A stretch of 41,249 nucleotides of DNA from HGM04593 sp045636125 (GCA_045636125.1 JAZTWX010000003.1:1-41249); one strand, 5' to 3'. Shown: positions 1-8,692, counted from the stretch's first letter. Numbers and translations: made by a program. Notes: generated by a model not told the origin, from the letters alone.

Positions 1-308
1 GGAACGCAAAGCTTTGTTTGAATCGCGAATCTCTGTGCCGGCGTTTTGCTGCCCTTTTGCGCGACAAAAGGGCAATAAAGAATTTAATTAATTGAGAGAA
101 TAGCCGCAGAATAGCACCGAGAACTTTATAGTAAGTAACTCACGGGTCACCGAGAAATTAAAGTGCATATTTATAGTTCAATAGCTGCAAAATAACACCG
201 CACCTCAACTTTTGGAGTTGATCCTTTATTTTTGGATCATAAAATCTGCAATATAAAACGTAGGGTATATAAACAAAAAAATCCTGCCGAATCTTCGACA
301 GGATTTTG
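1..308. other. Intergenic region with short repeats, no gene seen
   Basis: No credible coding frame is visible. The region holds an inverted repeat (arms of 9 bp at 51-59 and 65-73, five-base loop, no T-run on either side). It also holds a pair of 21-nt direct repeats at 99-119 and 180-200 that differ at three positions, all transitions. Two weak 6-bp hairpins lie near 205-240. The distal end is the terminator of the tRNA gene on the minus strand. The function of the repeats is not evident. Confidence 0.5.
279..306 (-). terminator. Intrinsic terminator of tRNA-Gln
   Basis: Read on the minus strand, a 12-bp stem (arms about 294-305 and 280-291) is followed by a run of T. The one imperfect position is a G-U wobble on the minus strand but a C-A mismatch on the plus strand, so the hairpin fits minus-strand RNA. 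It starts a few bases after the tRNA 3' end. Confidence 0.75.
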
Positions 309-379
309 TTGGGCTACCCGGACTCGAACCAGGAAAGGCAGGACCAGAATCTGCAGTGTTACCATTACACCATAGCCCA
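309..379 (-). tRNA. tRNA-Gln (anticodon CTG)
   Basis: The minus strand folds into a full cloverleaf. The 7-bp acceptor stem pairs 373-379 with 310-316. The D stem is GTGT/ACAC, and the T arm has a TTCGAGT loop and 5-bp stem. The anticodon loop TTCTGGT puts CTG at 347-345, which reads the Gln codon CAG. The discriminator is A and CCA is not encoded. The base pair closing the anticodon loop is an A-C mismatch, where other Gln tRNAs of the group, as I recall them, have A-U. Identity as Gln rests on the anticodon and overall resemblance. Confidence 0.9.
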
Positions 380-394
380 ATGCTCAAATGCGAT

Positions 395-425
395 GCAAAG
401 ATACAACAATTCTCGTTAATACAAA
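395..425 (-). promoter_or_regulatory. Promoter of tRNA-Gln, Bacteroidetes type
   Basis: On the minus strand TTTG (425-422) is followed after 18 bases by TATCTTTGC (403-395). This matches the -33/-7 consensus of the Bacteroidetes primary sigma factor. The predicted start lies a few bases upstream of the tRNA 5' end at 379. Confidence 0.65.
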
Positions 426-470
426 CATTTTTCCCACTTTTTTACACAAAAGATTGAAAAAAAAGTTCGA

Positions 471-505
471 TTTTGCATTTTTAGGGCAAAAAGAGCTATC
501 TTTGC
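471..505 (+). promoter_or_regulatory. Promoter of the rsfS-ftsH-cdsA operon
   Basis: TTTTG at 471-475 and TATCTTTGC at 497-505 are separated by 21 bases, as in Bacteroidetes -33/-7 promoters. Transcription would start near 510, leaving a leader of about 110 nt before the rsfS start codon. Confidence 0.6.
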
Positions 506-623
506 ATAAGACGCAGGCATGCCATAATAAACAAAATGCGACATTTTGACACACAAATACACAACAAAAAATAATGGCACGCTGTTTGCTCCTATTATAA
601 ATATAAAAAGAACAAAAAACACT

Positions 624-995
624 ATGCAGACCAACAATAACGAAAGCAAACAGATTATAGACACTATAATCGACGGCATACAAGAGAAGAAAGGCAAGGC
701 AATAACAGTTGTAAATATGGAGAAACTGGGAAACAGCATCTGCGATTATTTTGTTATATGCCAAGGAAACTCACCCGCACAAGTGGGCGCAATAACCGAC
801 TCGGTGGAGGAGTTCCTGCGTCGCGAGCACAAACGCAAGCCCTACGCAATTGACGGCCTGCGCAACGCACAATGGGTTGCAATGGACTACGGCGACATTC
901 TGGTGCACATTTTCCTGCCCGACACACGCGCCTTCTACGACATCGACCACTTGTGGGCCGATGCTGAAATAAAAAACATCCCCGACCTCGACTAA
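624..995 (+). CDS. rsfS: Ribosomal silencing factor RsfS
   Basis: This 123-aa protein covers the whole RsfS/Iojap domain, with CDYFVICQGNS at about residues 40-50, WVAMDYGDILVHIF near 86-99 and the FYDIDHLWADA end block. In the family, RsfS binds ribosomal protein L14 (uL14) on the 50S subunit and blocks subunit joining when nutrients are scarce. I chose the ATG at 624 because the frame upstream (from 546) is not RsfS-like and the protein from 624 has the usual length. It is the first gene of an operon: ftsH begins four bases after its stop. The 1-aa-scale start is supported only by family length. Confidence 0.93.
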   Translation: MQTNNNESKQIIDTIIDGIQEKKGKAITVVNMEKLGNSICDYFVICQGNSPAQVGAITDSVEEFLRREHKRKPYAIDGLRNAQWVAMDYGDILVHIFLPDTRAFYDIDHLWADAEIKNIPDLD

Positions 996-999
996 AATT

Positions 1000-2979
1000 A
1001 TGGCAACAAACAGAAATACAAAGAAACCACAGTTCAACTTCACCTGGTTCTACCTCATAGCCGGTGCGGTGCTTGTGTTCGTCTACCTTTTTGGCGGCGA
1101 TGGCGAATCGCTCACCAAAGAGGTGAGCTACTCACAGCTCAGCGAATATATAGCCAAAGGCTACGTATCGGACATCACCGTTTATGACACCGACGAGGTT
1201 GAGGCTGAGATTATACCCGACTCGGCGAAATATATTTTCAAAGGGAAGGTCGACCGCGTGGGCACAAAACCCACAGTGCAGTCACTCATAGGCTCAAAAG
1301 ATAAATTCGAAGAGTACCTCACCGCGCAGGAGGCCGAAGGCCACTTTAACGGCACACTGAAATTCAGCAAAAAGCCCGACTATCTTAACGGCTTTTTGTG
1401 GAACATTCTGCCGCTTGTGGTTTTTGTTTTCCTGTGGATGTTCATAATGCGCCGTATGAGCGGCGGTGGCGGTGGCCAGGGCGGCGTGTTCAATGTGGGA
1501 AAATCGCAGGCAAAATTGTTCGAAAAAGGCAATAACAACCACGTTACATTCAAGGATGTTGCAGGGCAAGAGGGTGCAAAGCAAGAGGTTCAGGAGATTG
1601 TGGACTTTTTGAAAAACCCCGGCCGTTACACCGAGCTTGGCGGTAAGATACCCAAAGGAGCACTGCTTGTGGGCCCTCCGGGAACCGGAAAGACACTGCT
1701 TGCAAAGGCTGTTGCAGGCGAGGCCAATGTACCGTTCTTCTCACTGTCGGGTTCAGACTTTGTAGAGATGTTCGTGGGCGTGGGCGCATCGCGCGTACGC
1801 GACCTCTTCCGTCAGGCTAAGGAAAAAGCCCCCTGCATTGTGTTCATCGACGAGATTGACGCTGTGGGACGCGCCCGCGGCAAGAACCCCTCGATGGGCG
1901 GCAACGACGAGCGCGAGAACACCCACAACCAGTTGCTTACCGAGATGGACGGCTTCGGCTCGAACAGCGGAATTATTGTTATGGCAGCTACAAACCGCGC
2001 CGATATTCTCGACAAGGCCCTGTTGCGTGCCGGCCGCTTCGACAGGCAGATACACGTAGACCTGCCCGACCTCAACGAACGCAAAGCCATTTTCGGCGTG
2101 CATTTGCGCCCGCTCAAGCTCGACGCATCGGTCGATGTAGATATACTCGCCCGCCAGACACCGGGCTTTTCGGGTGCCGACATTGCCAACGTGTGCAACG
2201 AGGCTGCACTCATTGCGGCCCGCCACAAGAAGAACGCCGTTGACAAACAGGATTTTCTCGATGCCGTTGACCGCATAATAGGCGGTTTGGAGAAAAAGAC
2301 AAAAGTGATGACCGAAAAGGAGAAACGCACCATTGCCATCCACGAGGCAGGGCACGCAACCCTTTCGTGGTTCCTCGAACACGCCAACCCCTTGATAAAG
2401 GTAACGATTGTGCCCCGCGGACGCGCATTGGGCGCAGCGTGGTATATGCCCGAGGAACGACAGATAACCACAAAAGAGCAGATGCTCGACGAGATGTGTG
2501 CCATTCTTGGCGGACGCGCCGCCGAGGAACTTTTCACCGGCCACATATCGACAGGAGCAATGAACGACCTTGAACGCGTGACCAAGCAGGCATACGCAAT
2601 GATTGCCTACGCAGGAATGAGCGAAAAGCTGTCGAACCTCTGTTACTACAACAACGAATCGTACACGTTCAACCGCCCATATAGCGAAAAGACCGCCGAG
2701 CTCATTGACAACGAGGTCCACGCAATGATAAAAAACCAATACGAGCGTGCGAAGCAGTTGCTGCAAGAGCATAGCGAGGGACACGCCGAGCTTGCCCGCG
2801 TGTTAATGGAACGCGAGGTTATTTTTGCCGAAGATGTTGAAAAGATATTCGGCAAGCGCCCGTGGGCATCGCGCAGCGAGGAGATTATTGAAGCCAACAC
2901 TCCACAGGAGCCGCAAAGCGAGCCCGCTGCAAGCGAAAAGCCCGCTACCCCTGCCGAAAACACAGAAGAAATAAAATAA
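1000..2979 (+). CDS. ftsH: ATP-dependent zinc metalloprotease FtsH
   Basis: This 659-aa inner-membrane AAA+ protease degrades damaged membrane proteins and short-lived regulators. It has two membrane segments (about 15-33 and 132-150) around a periplasmic domain, then a Gly-rich linker. Walker A GPPGTGKT is at 225-232, Walker B FIDEID at 282-287, and the second region of homology carries the arginines of RAGRFDR. The zinc site HEAGH is at 448-452, with a likely third ligand Asp near 523 (GAMNDLERVTKQAY). All catalytic residues are present. The last 30 residues are a low-complexity Pro/Glu/Ala tail. It lies between rsfS and cdsA in one transcription unit. Confidence 0.97.
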   Translation: MATNRNTKKPQFNFTWFYLIAGAVLVFVYLFGGDGESLTKEVSYSQLSEYIAKGYVSDITVYDTDEVEAEIIPDSAKYIFKGKVDRVGTKPTVQSLIGSKDKFEEYLTAQEAEGHFNGTLKFSKKPDYLNGFLWNILPLVVFVFLWMFIMRRMSGGGGGQGGVFNVGKSQAKLFEKGNNNHVTFKDVAGQEGAKQEVQEIVDFLKNPGRYTELGGKIPKGALLVGPPGTGKTLLAKAVAGEANVPFFSLSGSDFVEMFVGVGASRVRDLFRQAKEKAPCIVFIDEIDAVGRARGKNPSMGGNDERENTHNQLLTEMDGFGSNSGIIVMAATNRADILDKALLRAGRFDRQIHVDLPDLNERKAIFGVHLRPLKLDASVDVDILARQTPGFSGADIANVCNEAALIAARHKKNAVDKQDFLDAVDRIIGGLEKKTKVMTEKEKRTIAIHEAGHATLSWFLEHANPLIKVTIVPRGRALGAAWYMPEERQITTKEQMLDEMCAILGGRAAEELFTGHISTGAMNDLERVTKQAYAMIAYAGMSEKLSNLCYYNNESYTFNRPYSEKTAELIDNEVHAMIKNQYERAKQLLQEHSEGHAELARVLMEREVIFAEDVEKIFGKRPWASRSEEIIEANTPQEPQSEPAASEKPATPAENTEEIK

Positions 2980-3001
2980 CAACCAAAAAAACGACAGAAC
3001 T

Positions 3002-3826
3002 ATGAACACAATGCTTGTACGCATACTCACAGGAGCCGCATTCGGCATCATCCTGCTGGGTGCAATCCTTTACGGGCACACATCGTTTGCAGCCTTGTTC
3101 ACGCTCGTATCAATGCTGGCCGTGAACGAAATGAGCAACCTCATCCACGAGTACAAAAAAACCACTTTCAGCACATTGATTGCTGTTATTGGCGGTGGAT
3201 ACCTGTTTTTCACACTGTACGCAATAACCCACTTGGGCATTACAAACTACACCGCCCTTTTTGCTCCCTATCTTTTGCTTATGGTATATACCTTTATACG
3301 CGAGCTTTACAAGAAAGAGGGTAGTTCACTCGACAATTATGCCTATTTTGTACTCACACAGCTCTACGCTGCATTGCCCTTTGCACTGCTCAACATTTTG
3401 TCGACAGTGGGAGCCGAGGGAGGCACTTACAGCCATATGCTGCCGCTTGCAATATTCGTGTTTATATGGTGCAACGACTCGGGCGCATATTTCGTGGGTT
3501 GCTCTATAGGCCGCCACAAAATGTGGGAGCGCGTTTCTCCCAAAAAGACTTGGGAGGGCACCATCGGTGGTGTTGTTGTGGCTATGATTGCCGGCTACGT
3601 GATGTCTATCTTCTTTACACAGATGAACGTGTGGCAGTGGATGGGGCTTGCAGCAGTTGTTGCTGTTTCGGGCACATACGGCGACCTTATAGAGTCTTGC
3701 ATGAAACGCGAGATGGGGATTAAGGATTCGGGCAAAATTCTCCCCGGGCACGGTGGAATGCTCGACCGTTTCGACAGCACAATCCTCGCAGTTCCCTGCG
3801 CACTCATTTATTTGTCTATCATTTGA
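3002..3826 (+). CDS. cdsA: Phosphatidate cytidylyltransferase
   Basis: This 274-aa integral membrane enzyme makes CDP-diacylglycerol from CTP and phosphatidic acid, the precursor of the bacterial phospholipids. The family signature is complete at about residues 232-258: S-x-x-KR, KDSGK, PGHGG and DRFDS. It is preceded by SPKKTWEG near 179-186. At least six hydrophobic segments come before the signature. The start at 3002 lies 22 bases after ftsH, and an intrinsic terminator follows, so it is the last gene of the rsfS-ftsH-cdsA operon. Confidence 0.95.
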   Translation: MNTMLVRILTGAAFGIILLGAILYGHTSFAALFTLVSMLAVNEMSNLIHEYKKTTFSTLIAVIGGGYLFFTLYAITHLGITNYTALFAPYLLLMVYTFIRELYKKEGSSLDNYAYFVLTQLYAALPFALLNILSTVGAEGGTYSHMLPLAIFVFIWCNDSGAYFVGCSIGRHKMWERVSPKKTWEGTIGGVVVAMIAGYVMSIFFTQMNVWQWMGLAAVVAVSGTYGDLIESCMKREMGIKDSGKILPGHGGMLDRFDSTILAVPCALIYLSII

Positions 3827-3882
3827 TTCACACAAACAGCACACATAATGGGGTTGGCTCAAAAGCCCCGTTTAAGAACAAG

Positions 3883-3925
3883 CAAACCCTGTCAGAATGC
3901 GCTCTGGCAGGGTTTATTCTCTTTG
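3883..3925 (+). terminator. Intrinsic terminator after cdsA
   Basis: Arms at 3884-3896 and 3903-3915 form a 13-bp stem with a six-base loop, followed by a T-rich tract. The single imperfect pair is U-G on plus-strand RNA, which favours plus-strand use. Confidence 0.7.
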
Positions 3926-3970
3926 CAAAATGACTTTTGGGTCACCCTCATTATTTTTTTCACACAAATG

Positions 3971-4001
3971 TTTTGCGTTTGAAATTATTTTATATATTTG
4001 C
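3971..4001 (+). promoter_or_regulatory. Probable promoter of the zinc-module protein gene
   Basis: TTTTG at 3971-3975 and TATATTTGC at 3993-4001 resemble Bacteroidetes -33/-7 boxes. The 17-base spacer is at the short end. The gene starts about 33 bases after the predicted start site. Confidence 0.45.
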
Positions 4002-4040
4002 GCAAAACATACATTATAAATACATAAACGACAACGCCTT

Positions 4041-4739
4041 ATGAAAAGATTTTTCATACTTGCCACAATCGCACTCTTTTGCAGCACGGGTAGCATAAAT
4101 GCACAAGATTTTTTAATTGATAACACATATATGACACCGTATGAACCTGTAATTCCCACATACACTCATATAAACAAACGTTTCAACAACGGAACAAGGT
4201 TCGAAGGACAGGAGGAGAGAGTCAAAAACAAAGTCACCGGCTACCGTGGAGCACTATATATGGCCGACGGAAGCTACTTTTACTGTATGTTCGACGCACA
4301 TCTGCGCCCAATAAACAGCGGGTGGTATGTAAAAGACAATATCCCCTACTACAATACATACGACAAATTTGGCAACTGCATAAGGTCGAAGCGCATCGAA
4401 ACAGGCGGCAACCGGTTCTATATTGCCGATTTTAGCGAATATGGGTTAAGATACTACGGCAGCGATTATAGCACCGGCAGCAGTTACGACAATGGTAGCT
4501 ACAATAGTGGTAGTTACAACAGCAGCAGCAAAAGCAGCAGTTCGTCGTACAAGCAAAAAACCAGACACCCAAAAACCTGTACAAAATGTGTTGGACGCGG
4601 AGTGTGCACAACTTGTAGCGGGCGCGGAATTTATAAGCCAAACTTAAACGGAAGTTATATGAATTGCTCCATTTGCAGTGGCACAGGAAAATGCAGTCTG
4701 TGCAACGGTACAGGAAAACACGGATGGGACTGGTATTAA
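4041..4739 (+). CDS. Secreted protein with C-terminal DnaJ-like zinc module
   Basis: This 232-aa protein has a Sec signal peptide (about 1-21, ending SINAQ). A middle region of about 120 residues with many Tyr and Asn matches no family I recognise, and a Ser/Tyr/Gly linker follows (about 142-172). The C-terminal 55 residues carry four CxxC pairs (C180/183, C189/192, C209/212, C218/221), each followed by a G-x-G turn. This is the layout of the DnaJ cysteine-rich domain, which binds two zinc ions. No J domain is present. Export and a zinc module are supported by sequence; the function is unknown. It is a single-gene unit with its own promoter and terminator. Confidence 0.8.
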   Translation: MKRFFILATIALFCSTGSINAQDFLIDNTYMTPYEPVIPTYTHINKRFNNGTRFEGQEERVKNKVTGYRGALYMADGSYFYCMFDAHLRPINSGWYVKDNIPYYNTYDKFGNCIRSKRIETGGNRFYIADFSEYGLRYYGSDYSTGSSYDNGSYNSGSYNSSSKSSSSSYKQKTRHPKTCTKCVGRGVCTTCSGRGIYKPNLNGSYMNCSICSGTGKCSLCNGTGKHGWDWY

Positions 4740-4751
4740 AACACCACTCGT

Positions 4752-4785
4752 AAAAAAAATAACGCCTTCGGGCGTTATTTTTTTT
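4752..4785. terminator. Bidirectional UUCG-loop terminator
   Basis: A stem of A-run, AACGCC, TTCG loop, GGCGTT and T-run lies between two convergent genes. On plus-strand RNA the loop is the very stable C(UUCG)G tetraloop. T-runs flank both sides, so it can serve both the gene ending at 4739 and lpxB, whose stop codon at 4786-4784 overlaps it. Confidence 0.85.
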
Positions 4786-5917
4786 ACTTCTTCAACAGAG
4801 CGACCATCTTTTCGGCAGCGTGCGACGAGGCACCGGGCTCACCCAAAATATCTATCATTCGGTCGTATCCCTCTAGCATCTGCCTGCGTCCTTCGGACGA
4901 CGACGGGAGGATTTTTTCGAGTTCGGCAGTAATGTTTTCAACGCTCATATCGGCTGCAACAAGCTCACGCACAACCTCGCTGTCGGCAATAAGGTTTACA
5001 AGTGAAATGTATTTCACCTTGAGGAACAGATGCTTGAACTTCGACACCACCCAACGCATGGGAGTGTTGTAACACACAACCTGCGGCACACGGAAAAGCG
5101 CAGTTTCGAGCGTTGCCGTGCCCGATGTGACAACTGCCGCGTGGGCGTGGTGTAGCAGACGATAAGTGTCGCCGTATATGATTTTTGCACCCGCCGCAAG
5201 GAAGGGAGCATAAAAATCCTTGTCAATGCCCGGAGCTCCCGCAATCACAGGCTGATAGGCCGGGAATTTCTCCATTGCTGCAAGCATTTGCGGGAGATTG
5301 TCGGTTATTTCGTGCTTGCGGCTGCCGGCAAGAAGCGCAACAACAGGCTTTTCGCTCAACCCGTATTCGGCACGGAAGCCAGCCTCATCGCGCACGTTGG
5401 CTTTGCAATAGGCATCAACTGCATCTACACAAGGGTTGCCAATGTAATTGATATTATAATTGTGCTTCTTAAAATAATCTATTTCAAAAGGCAGTATGGA
5501 GAACAGCTCGTCAACATCGCGCTTTATATTCTTTATTCTACCCTCGCGCGAAGCCCATATTTTGGGCGCAATATAGTAGTACACAGGGATTTTGGTCTTT
5601 GCGTGTATGTCGCGCGCAATTGAGAGGTTGAAGCCGGGATAATCCACAAGGATAAGCACATCGGGGCCCCAGGCCTTTATGTCCTTCTTGCACATTGACA
5701 TATTGGCAAGAATTGTTCTCAAATTGAGCAGCACGGGCAAAAGGCCCATAAAAGCGCAGTCGCGATAATGCTTCACACACTCGCCACCCACCTGCGACAT
5801 AAGGTCGCCACCAAAGAAACGGAACTCGGCAGCCGCGTCGCGCTCCTTTATCGCCTTCATAAGGTTCGATGCGTGAAGGTCGCCCGAAGCCTCACCTGCT
5901 ATAAGATAGTATTTCAT
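4784..5917 (-). CDS. lpxB: Lipid-A-disaccharide synthase
   Basis: This 377-aa peripheral membrane glycosyltransferase joins UDP-2,3-diacylglucosamine and lipid X to give the disaccharide core of lipid A. The N-terminal block AGEASGDLHASNLMKAI and the later FFGGDLM, VDYPGFNLSIA, YYIAPKIWA and VTSGTATLETAL blocks are those of LpxB. Length is normal for the family. It lies 19 bases downstream of surE on the same strand and probably shares its transcript, ending at the shared terminator inside its stop codon. Confidence 0.95.
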   Translation of the reverse strand: MKYYLIAGEASGDLHASNLMKAIKERDAAAEFRFFGGDLMSQVGGECVKHYRDCAFMGLLPVLLNLRTILANMSMCKKDIKAWGPDVLILVDYPGFNLSIARDIHAKTKIPVYYYIAPKIWASREGRIKNIKRDVDELFSILPFEIDYFKKHNYNINYIGNPCVDAVDAYCKANVRDEAGFRAEYGLSEKPVVALLAGSRKHEITDNLPQMLAAMEKFPAYQPVIAGAPGIDKDFYAPFLAAGAKIIYGDTYRLLHHAHAAVVTSGTATLETALFRVPQVVCYNTPMRWVVSKFKHLFLKVKYISLVNLIADSEVVRELVAADMSVENITAELEKILPSSSEGRRQMLEGYDRMIDILGEPGASSHAAEKMVALLKK

Positions 5918-5936
5918 GTTTGCAAGAATGTGTGGG

Positions 5937-6701
5937 TTAGAGTTCCCAGTTGTTGTTTATTTCGTCGAGGAGAGAATAGTCGGTAAAATCTATTTTTGTG
6001 GGGGTGATTGTAACGAAGTTATTACTCAACGCCACACGGTCGGCACGCTCGTCGCTCTCCCGAAGAACAAAATCGCCGGTGAGCCACCACCACTCGCCAC
6101 CCCTCGGATGGTTGTGCGACTCCCATTCGTTAACCCACTCACCCGACGCCTGACGGCACGCCTTAATGCCCGCATACCGGGGAGTATCGGGGAAATTCAC
6201 ATTGAGGCAGCTGCCCTGCGGGAGGCCGCGGCGCAACACCTCTGCAACAATTTTGCGTATATAGGGGAAGGTGGGAGAAAAATCGGCATCCTCGTCGTGA
6301 GAACAGAGCGAAAAGGCTATCGAAGGGATATTCTTCATACAACCCTCAATTACAACGCCCATTGTTCCCGAATAGTGAGCATTAACCGCCGAATTGTCAC
6401 CGTGGTTTATTCCGCCCACAATGAGCGAGGGAGTGCGGGGCACAACGCTGTGGCAAGCCAGCTTTATGCAGTCGCTGGGGGTTCCCGTGCAGGCATATAT
6501 CTTGAGACCGGGCTGTGATGACACCTCCCACACTTTTATGGGAGTTTCACTTGTAATGGCACATCCCTTGCCCGAACGACCTGTGTGCGGCGCAACCACA
6601 ATTACATCGCCAAACTCTTTCAACACCCCTACAAGGCTATTTATTCCCTTTGCCTTGTAACCATCGTCATTGGAAACTAGTATCAACGGTCTTTCTTCCA
6701 T
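5937..6701 (-). CDS. surE: 5'/3'-nucleotidase SurE
   Basis: This 254-aa metal-dependent phosphatase acts on nucleoside monophosphates and is linked to stationary-phase survival. The N-terminal VSNDDGYKAKGI holds the acidic metal site. GGINHGDNSAVNAHYSGTMG, with its conserved Asn, is near residues 93-112. The GTPSDC block is also present. A -7 box (TATTTTCGC, minus strand, 6738-6730) lies about 30 bases upstream of the ATG at 6701. lpxB follows in the same direction. Confidence 0.95.
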   Translation of the reverse strand: MEERPLILVSNDDGYKAKGINSLVGVLKEFGDVIVVAPHTGRSGKGCAITSETPIKVWEVSSQPGLKIYACTGTPSDCIKLACHSVVPRTPSLIVGGINHGDNSAVNAHYSGTMGVVIEGCMKNIPSIAFSLCSHDEDADFSPTFPYIRKIVAEVLRRGLPQGSCLNVNFPDTPRYAGIKACRQASGEWVNEWESHNHPRGGEWWWLTGDFVLRESDERADRVALSNNFVTITPTKIDFTDYSLLDEINNNWEL

Positions 6702-7010
6702 CGTAAATTCTCTTTTAATTGAAATATCTGCGAAAATACATAAAAACGGGTGAAAGTTTTATAAGCGAGTGGGTAAAAATTAAATTTTTACACGCAAGGA
6801 GCGCAAAAAACAGGCAAAAGCGGGGCGCAGCACACAGCTTTTATAACATTTTTTAAGAAATTTTCCCGCAACCTGTTCATAAGTAAAAGCAAAATAAATG
6901 GAATCGATTCTTTTTTTTCGTATCTTCGCAAAATATTTCACACCACTATTATTATCTTTGATAATAAGTTAGGGGAAGAAACAACGCAATCAACTACAAA
7001 AAGCAAAAAT
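6702..7010. promoter_or_regulatory. Divergent surE / parA control region
   Basis: This 309-base gap has no gene. It holds the surE -7 box on the minus strand (6738-6730) and a 19-bp AT-rich inverted repeat (9-bp arms 6773-6781 and 6783-6791). Further on are a 10-bp palindrome GAATCGATTC at 6901-6910 and two possible parA -7 boxes: TATCTTCGC at 6921-6929 and TATCTTTG at 6953-6960. The second lies inside a hairpin with 8-bp arms (6949-6956 and 6960-6967). No good -33 box was seen for parA. No parS-like site was recognised. Confidence 0.45.
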
Positions 7011-7778
7011 ATGGGAAAGATTATAGCACTGGCCAACCAAAAAGGTGGAGTGGGAAAAACAACCACAGCCATCAACCTGGCCGCATCGCTTGCTACATAC
7101 GAAAAAAAGGTTCTTGTAATTGACGCCGACCCCCAGGCCAACGCATCATCGGGCCTTGGAATAGATATCCGCGAGATTGAATGTTCAATTTACGAGTGCC
7201 TCATAAACAAATCGGCAATTGCCGAGGGAATACACAAGACCTGCATAGAGGGACTCGAAATAATCCCCTCGCACATAGACCTTGTAGGAGCAGAAATCGA
7301 GATGCTCGATATGCCCAACCGAGAAAAGATAATGCGCGAGGTTCTTGCTCCCATAAAGGACAAATACGACTATATACTCATCGACTGCTCACCCTCACTC
7401 GGCCTCATCACAGTAAACTCGCTCACTGCAGCCGACTCGGTGATAATACCCGTGCAGTGCGAGTATTTTGCGCTCGAAGGCATCAGCAAGCTGCTCAATA
7501 CAATAAAAATAATAAAATCGAACCTCAACCCAGCGCTCGACATCGAGGGCTTCCTGCTCACAATGTTCAATTCGCGCCTGCGCCTGAGCAACCAGGTTTA
7601 CAACGAGGTAAAGAAGCACTTCCGCGAGCTTGTTTTCGAAACCGTGATACAGCGCAACATACGCTTGGGCGAGGCACCCAGTATGGGAATACCCGTAATT
7701 CTGTACGATGCCGACTCAACCGGCGCAAAGAACTATCTATCGCTCGCACAAGAAATAATAAACAGAAACAACGAATAA
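7011..7778 (+). CDS. parA: Chromosome-partitioning ATPase ParA (Soj)
   Basis: This 255-aa ParA/MinD-type P-loop ATPase works with ParB to move origin-proximal DNA. The deviant Walker A KGGVGKTT is at 11-18 and Walker A' DADPQANASS near 40. Walker B is LIDCSPSLG, followed by VPVQCEYFALEG-type sequence (here IPVQCEYFALEG). There is no N-terminal DNA-binding extension, so it is a short chromosomal Soj type. Its TAA stop overlaps the ATG of parB by one base, implying coupled translation. Confidence 0.95.
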   Translation: MGKIIALANQKGGVGKTTTAINLAASLATYEKKVLVIDADPQANASSGLGIDIREIECSIYECLINKSAIAEGIHKTCIEGLEIIPSHIDLVGAEIEMLDMPNREKIMREVLAPIKDKYDYILIDCSPSLGLITVNSLTAADSVIIPVQCEYFALEGISKLLNTIKIIKSNLNPALDIEGFLLTMFNSRLRLSNQVYNEVKKHFRELVFETVIQRNIRLGEAPSMGIPVILYDADSTGAKNYLSLAQEIINRNNE

Positions 7779-8677
7779 TGGCACCAAATAAGAAATTCAC
7801 ATTAGGCCAAGGACTCGGCCGAGGACTCGACGCACTCATCTCCACCGACACCGTGCAAACATCGGGCTCACAGTCTATTGGAGAAATAGAGATAAGCCTC
7901 ATCGAGGCCAACCCCAACCAGCCCCGCCGCGAGTTCAGCGAGGAAAGCCTTGCCGAGCTTGCCGAGTCGATAAAGGAGCTTGGCATAATACAGCCCATCA
8001 CTCTGCGAAAGAGCGACAACGGACGCTACCAGATTATTGCCGGCGAGCGCCGTTTCCGCGCATCGCAATTGGCCGGAAAAACAACTATCCCCGCCTACAT
8101 TGTGCGCGCCGATGAGGAGGAGACAATGGAGATGGCACTCATTGAGAACATTCAGCGCGAGGACCTCAACGCACTCGAAATTGCCCTTGCCTACCAGCAG
8201 CTCATTGAGCAGCACAACCTTTCGCAGGAGCAGCTGAGCAAGCGTGTGGGCAAAGGCCGCGCCACTATTGCCAATTTCCTGCGCCTGCTTAAACTGCCAG
8301 CAATAATTCAGGTGGCACTCAAGGACAAGAAAATTGATATGGGACACGCGCGCGCCCTTCTCTCGCTCGATAACCCTGCCGACCAGGTAAAGCTTTTCCA
8401 CGAAATTGAGGAAAAGAAATATTCGGTGCGCGAGGTCGAAGAGATTGTACGCAACGCAAAAGATGGCAATTCCCCCGCTGCTGCCGCACCCCAGAAAGGT
8501 ACTGCAAAACAGACAACCCCCGAGTTCCACCAACTGAAAAAACAGTTGACACACTTTTTCCAGACACCCGTGCAGCTCACCTGTTCGGCCAAAGGAAACG
8601 GCAAAATAAGCATCAAATTCAAGAACGAGCAGGAGCTCGAGAGAATAATTGCAATATTCGACAAATTGAACAACTGA
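7778..8677 (+). CDS. parB: Chromosome-partitioning protein ParB (Spo0J)
   Basis: This 299-aa DNA-binding CTPase loads at parS and recruits ParA and SMC. It begins GQGLGRGLDALI, the ParA-contacting region. The CTP-binding blocks ANPNQPR, GERRFRAS and ENIQRE follow, then the helix-turn-helix around SQEQLSKRVGKGRATIANFLRLLKLP. The C-terminal end is the dimerisation region. I chose the ATG at 7778, which overlaps the parA stop, because the reading frame continues far upstream only as an out-of-frame shadow of parA. Confidence 0.95.
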   Translation: MAPNKKFTLGQGLGRGLDALISTDTVQTSGSQSIGEIEISLIEANPNQPRREFSEESLAELAESIKELGIIQPITLRKSDNGRYQIIAGERRFRASQLAGKTTIPAYIVRADEEETMEMALIENIQREDLNALEIALAYQQLIEQHNLSQEQLSKRVGKGRATIANFLRLLKLPAIIQVALKDKKIDMGHARALLSLDNPADQVKLFHEIEEKKYSVREVEEIVRNAKDGNSPAAAAPQKGTAKQTTPEFHQLKKQLTHFFQTPVQLTCSAKGNGKISIKFKNEQELERIIAIFDKLNN

Positions 8678-8692
8678 TAAACATAACCCACA

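Noticed and set aside
51..73. Intrinsic terminator at the left edge
   Set aside because: The 9-bp hairpin has no T-run on either strand, so it is reported only as an inverted repeat.
1753..2784. Minus-strand open frame opposite ftsH
   Set aside because: ftsH motifs are complete on the plus strand; the opposite frame shows no domain.
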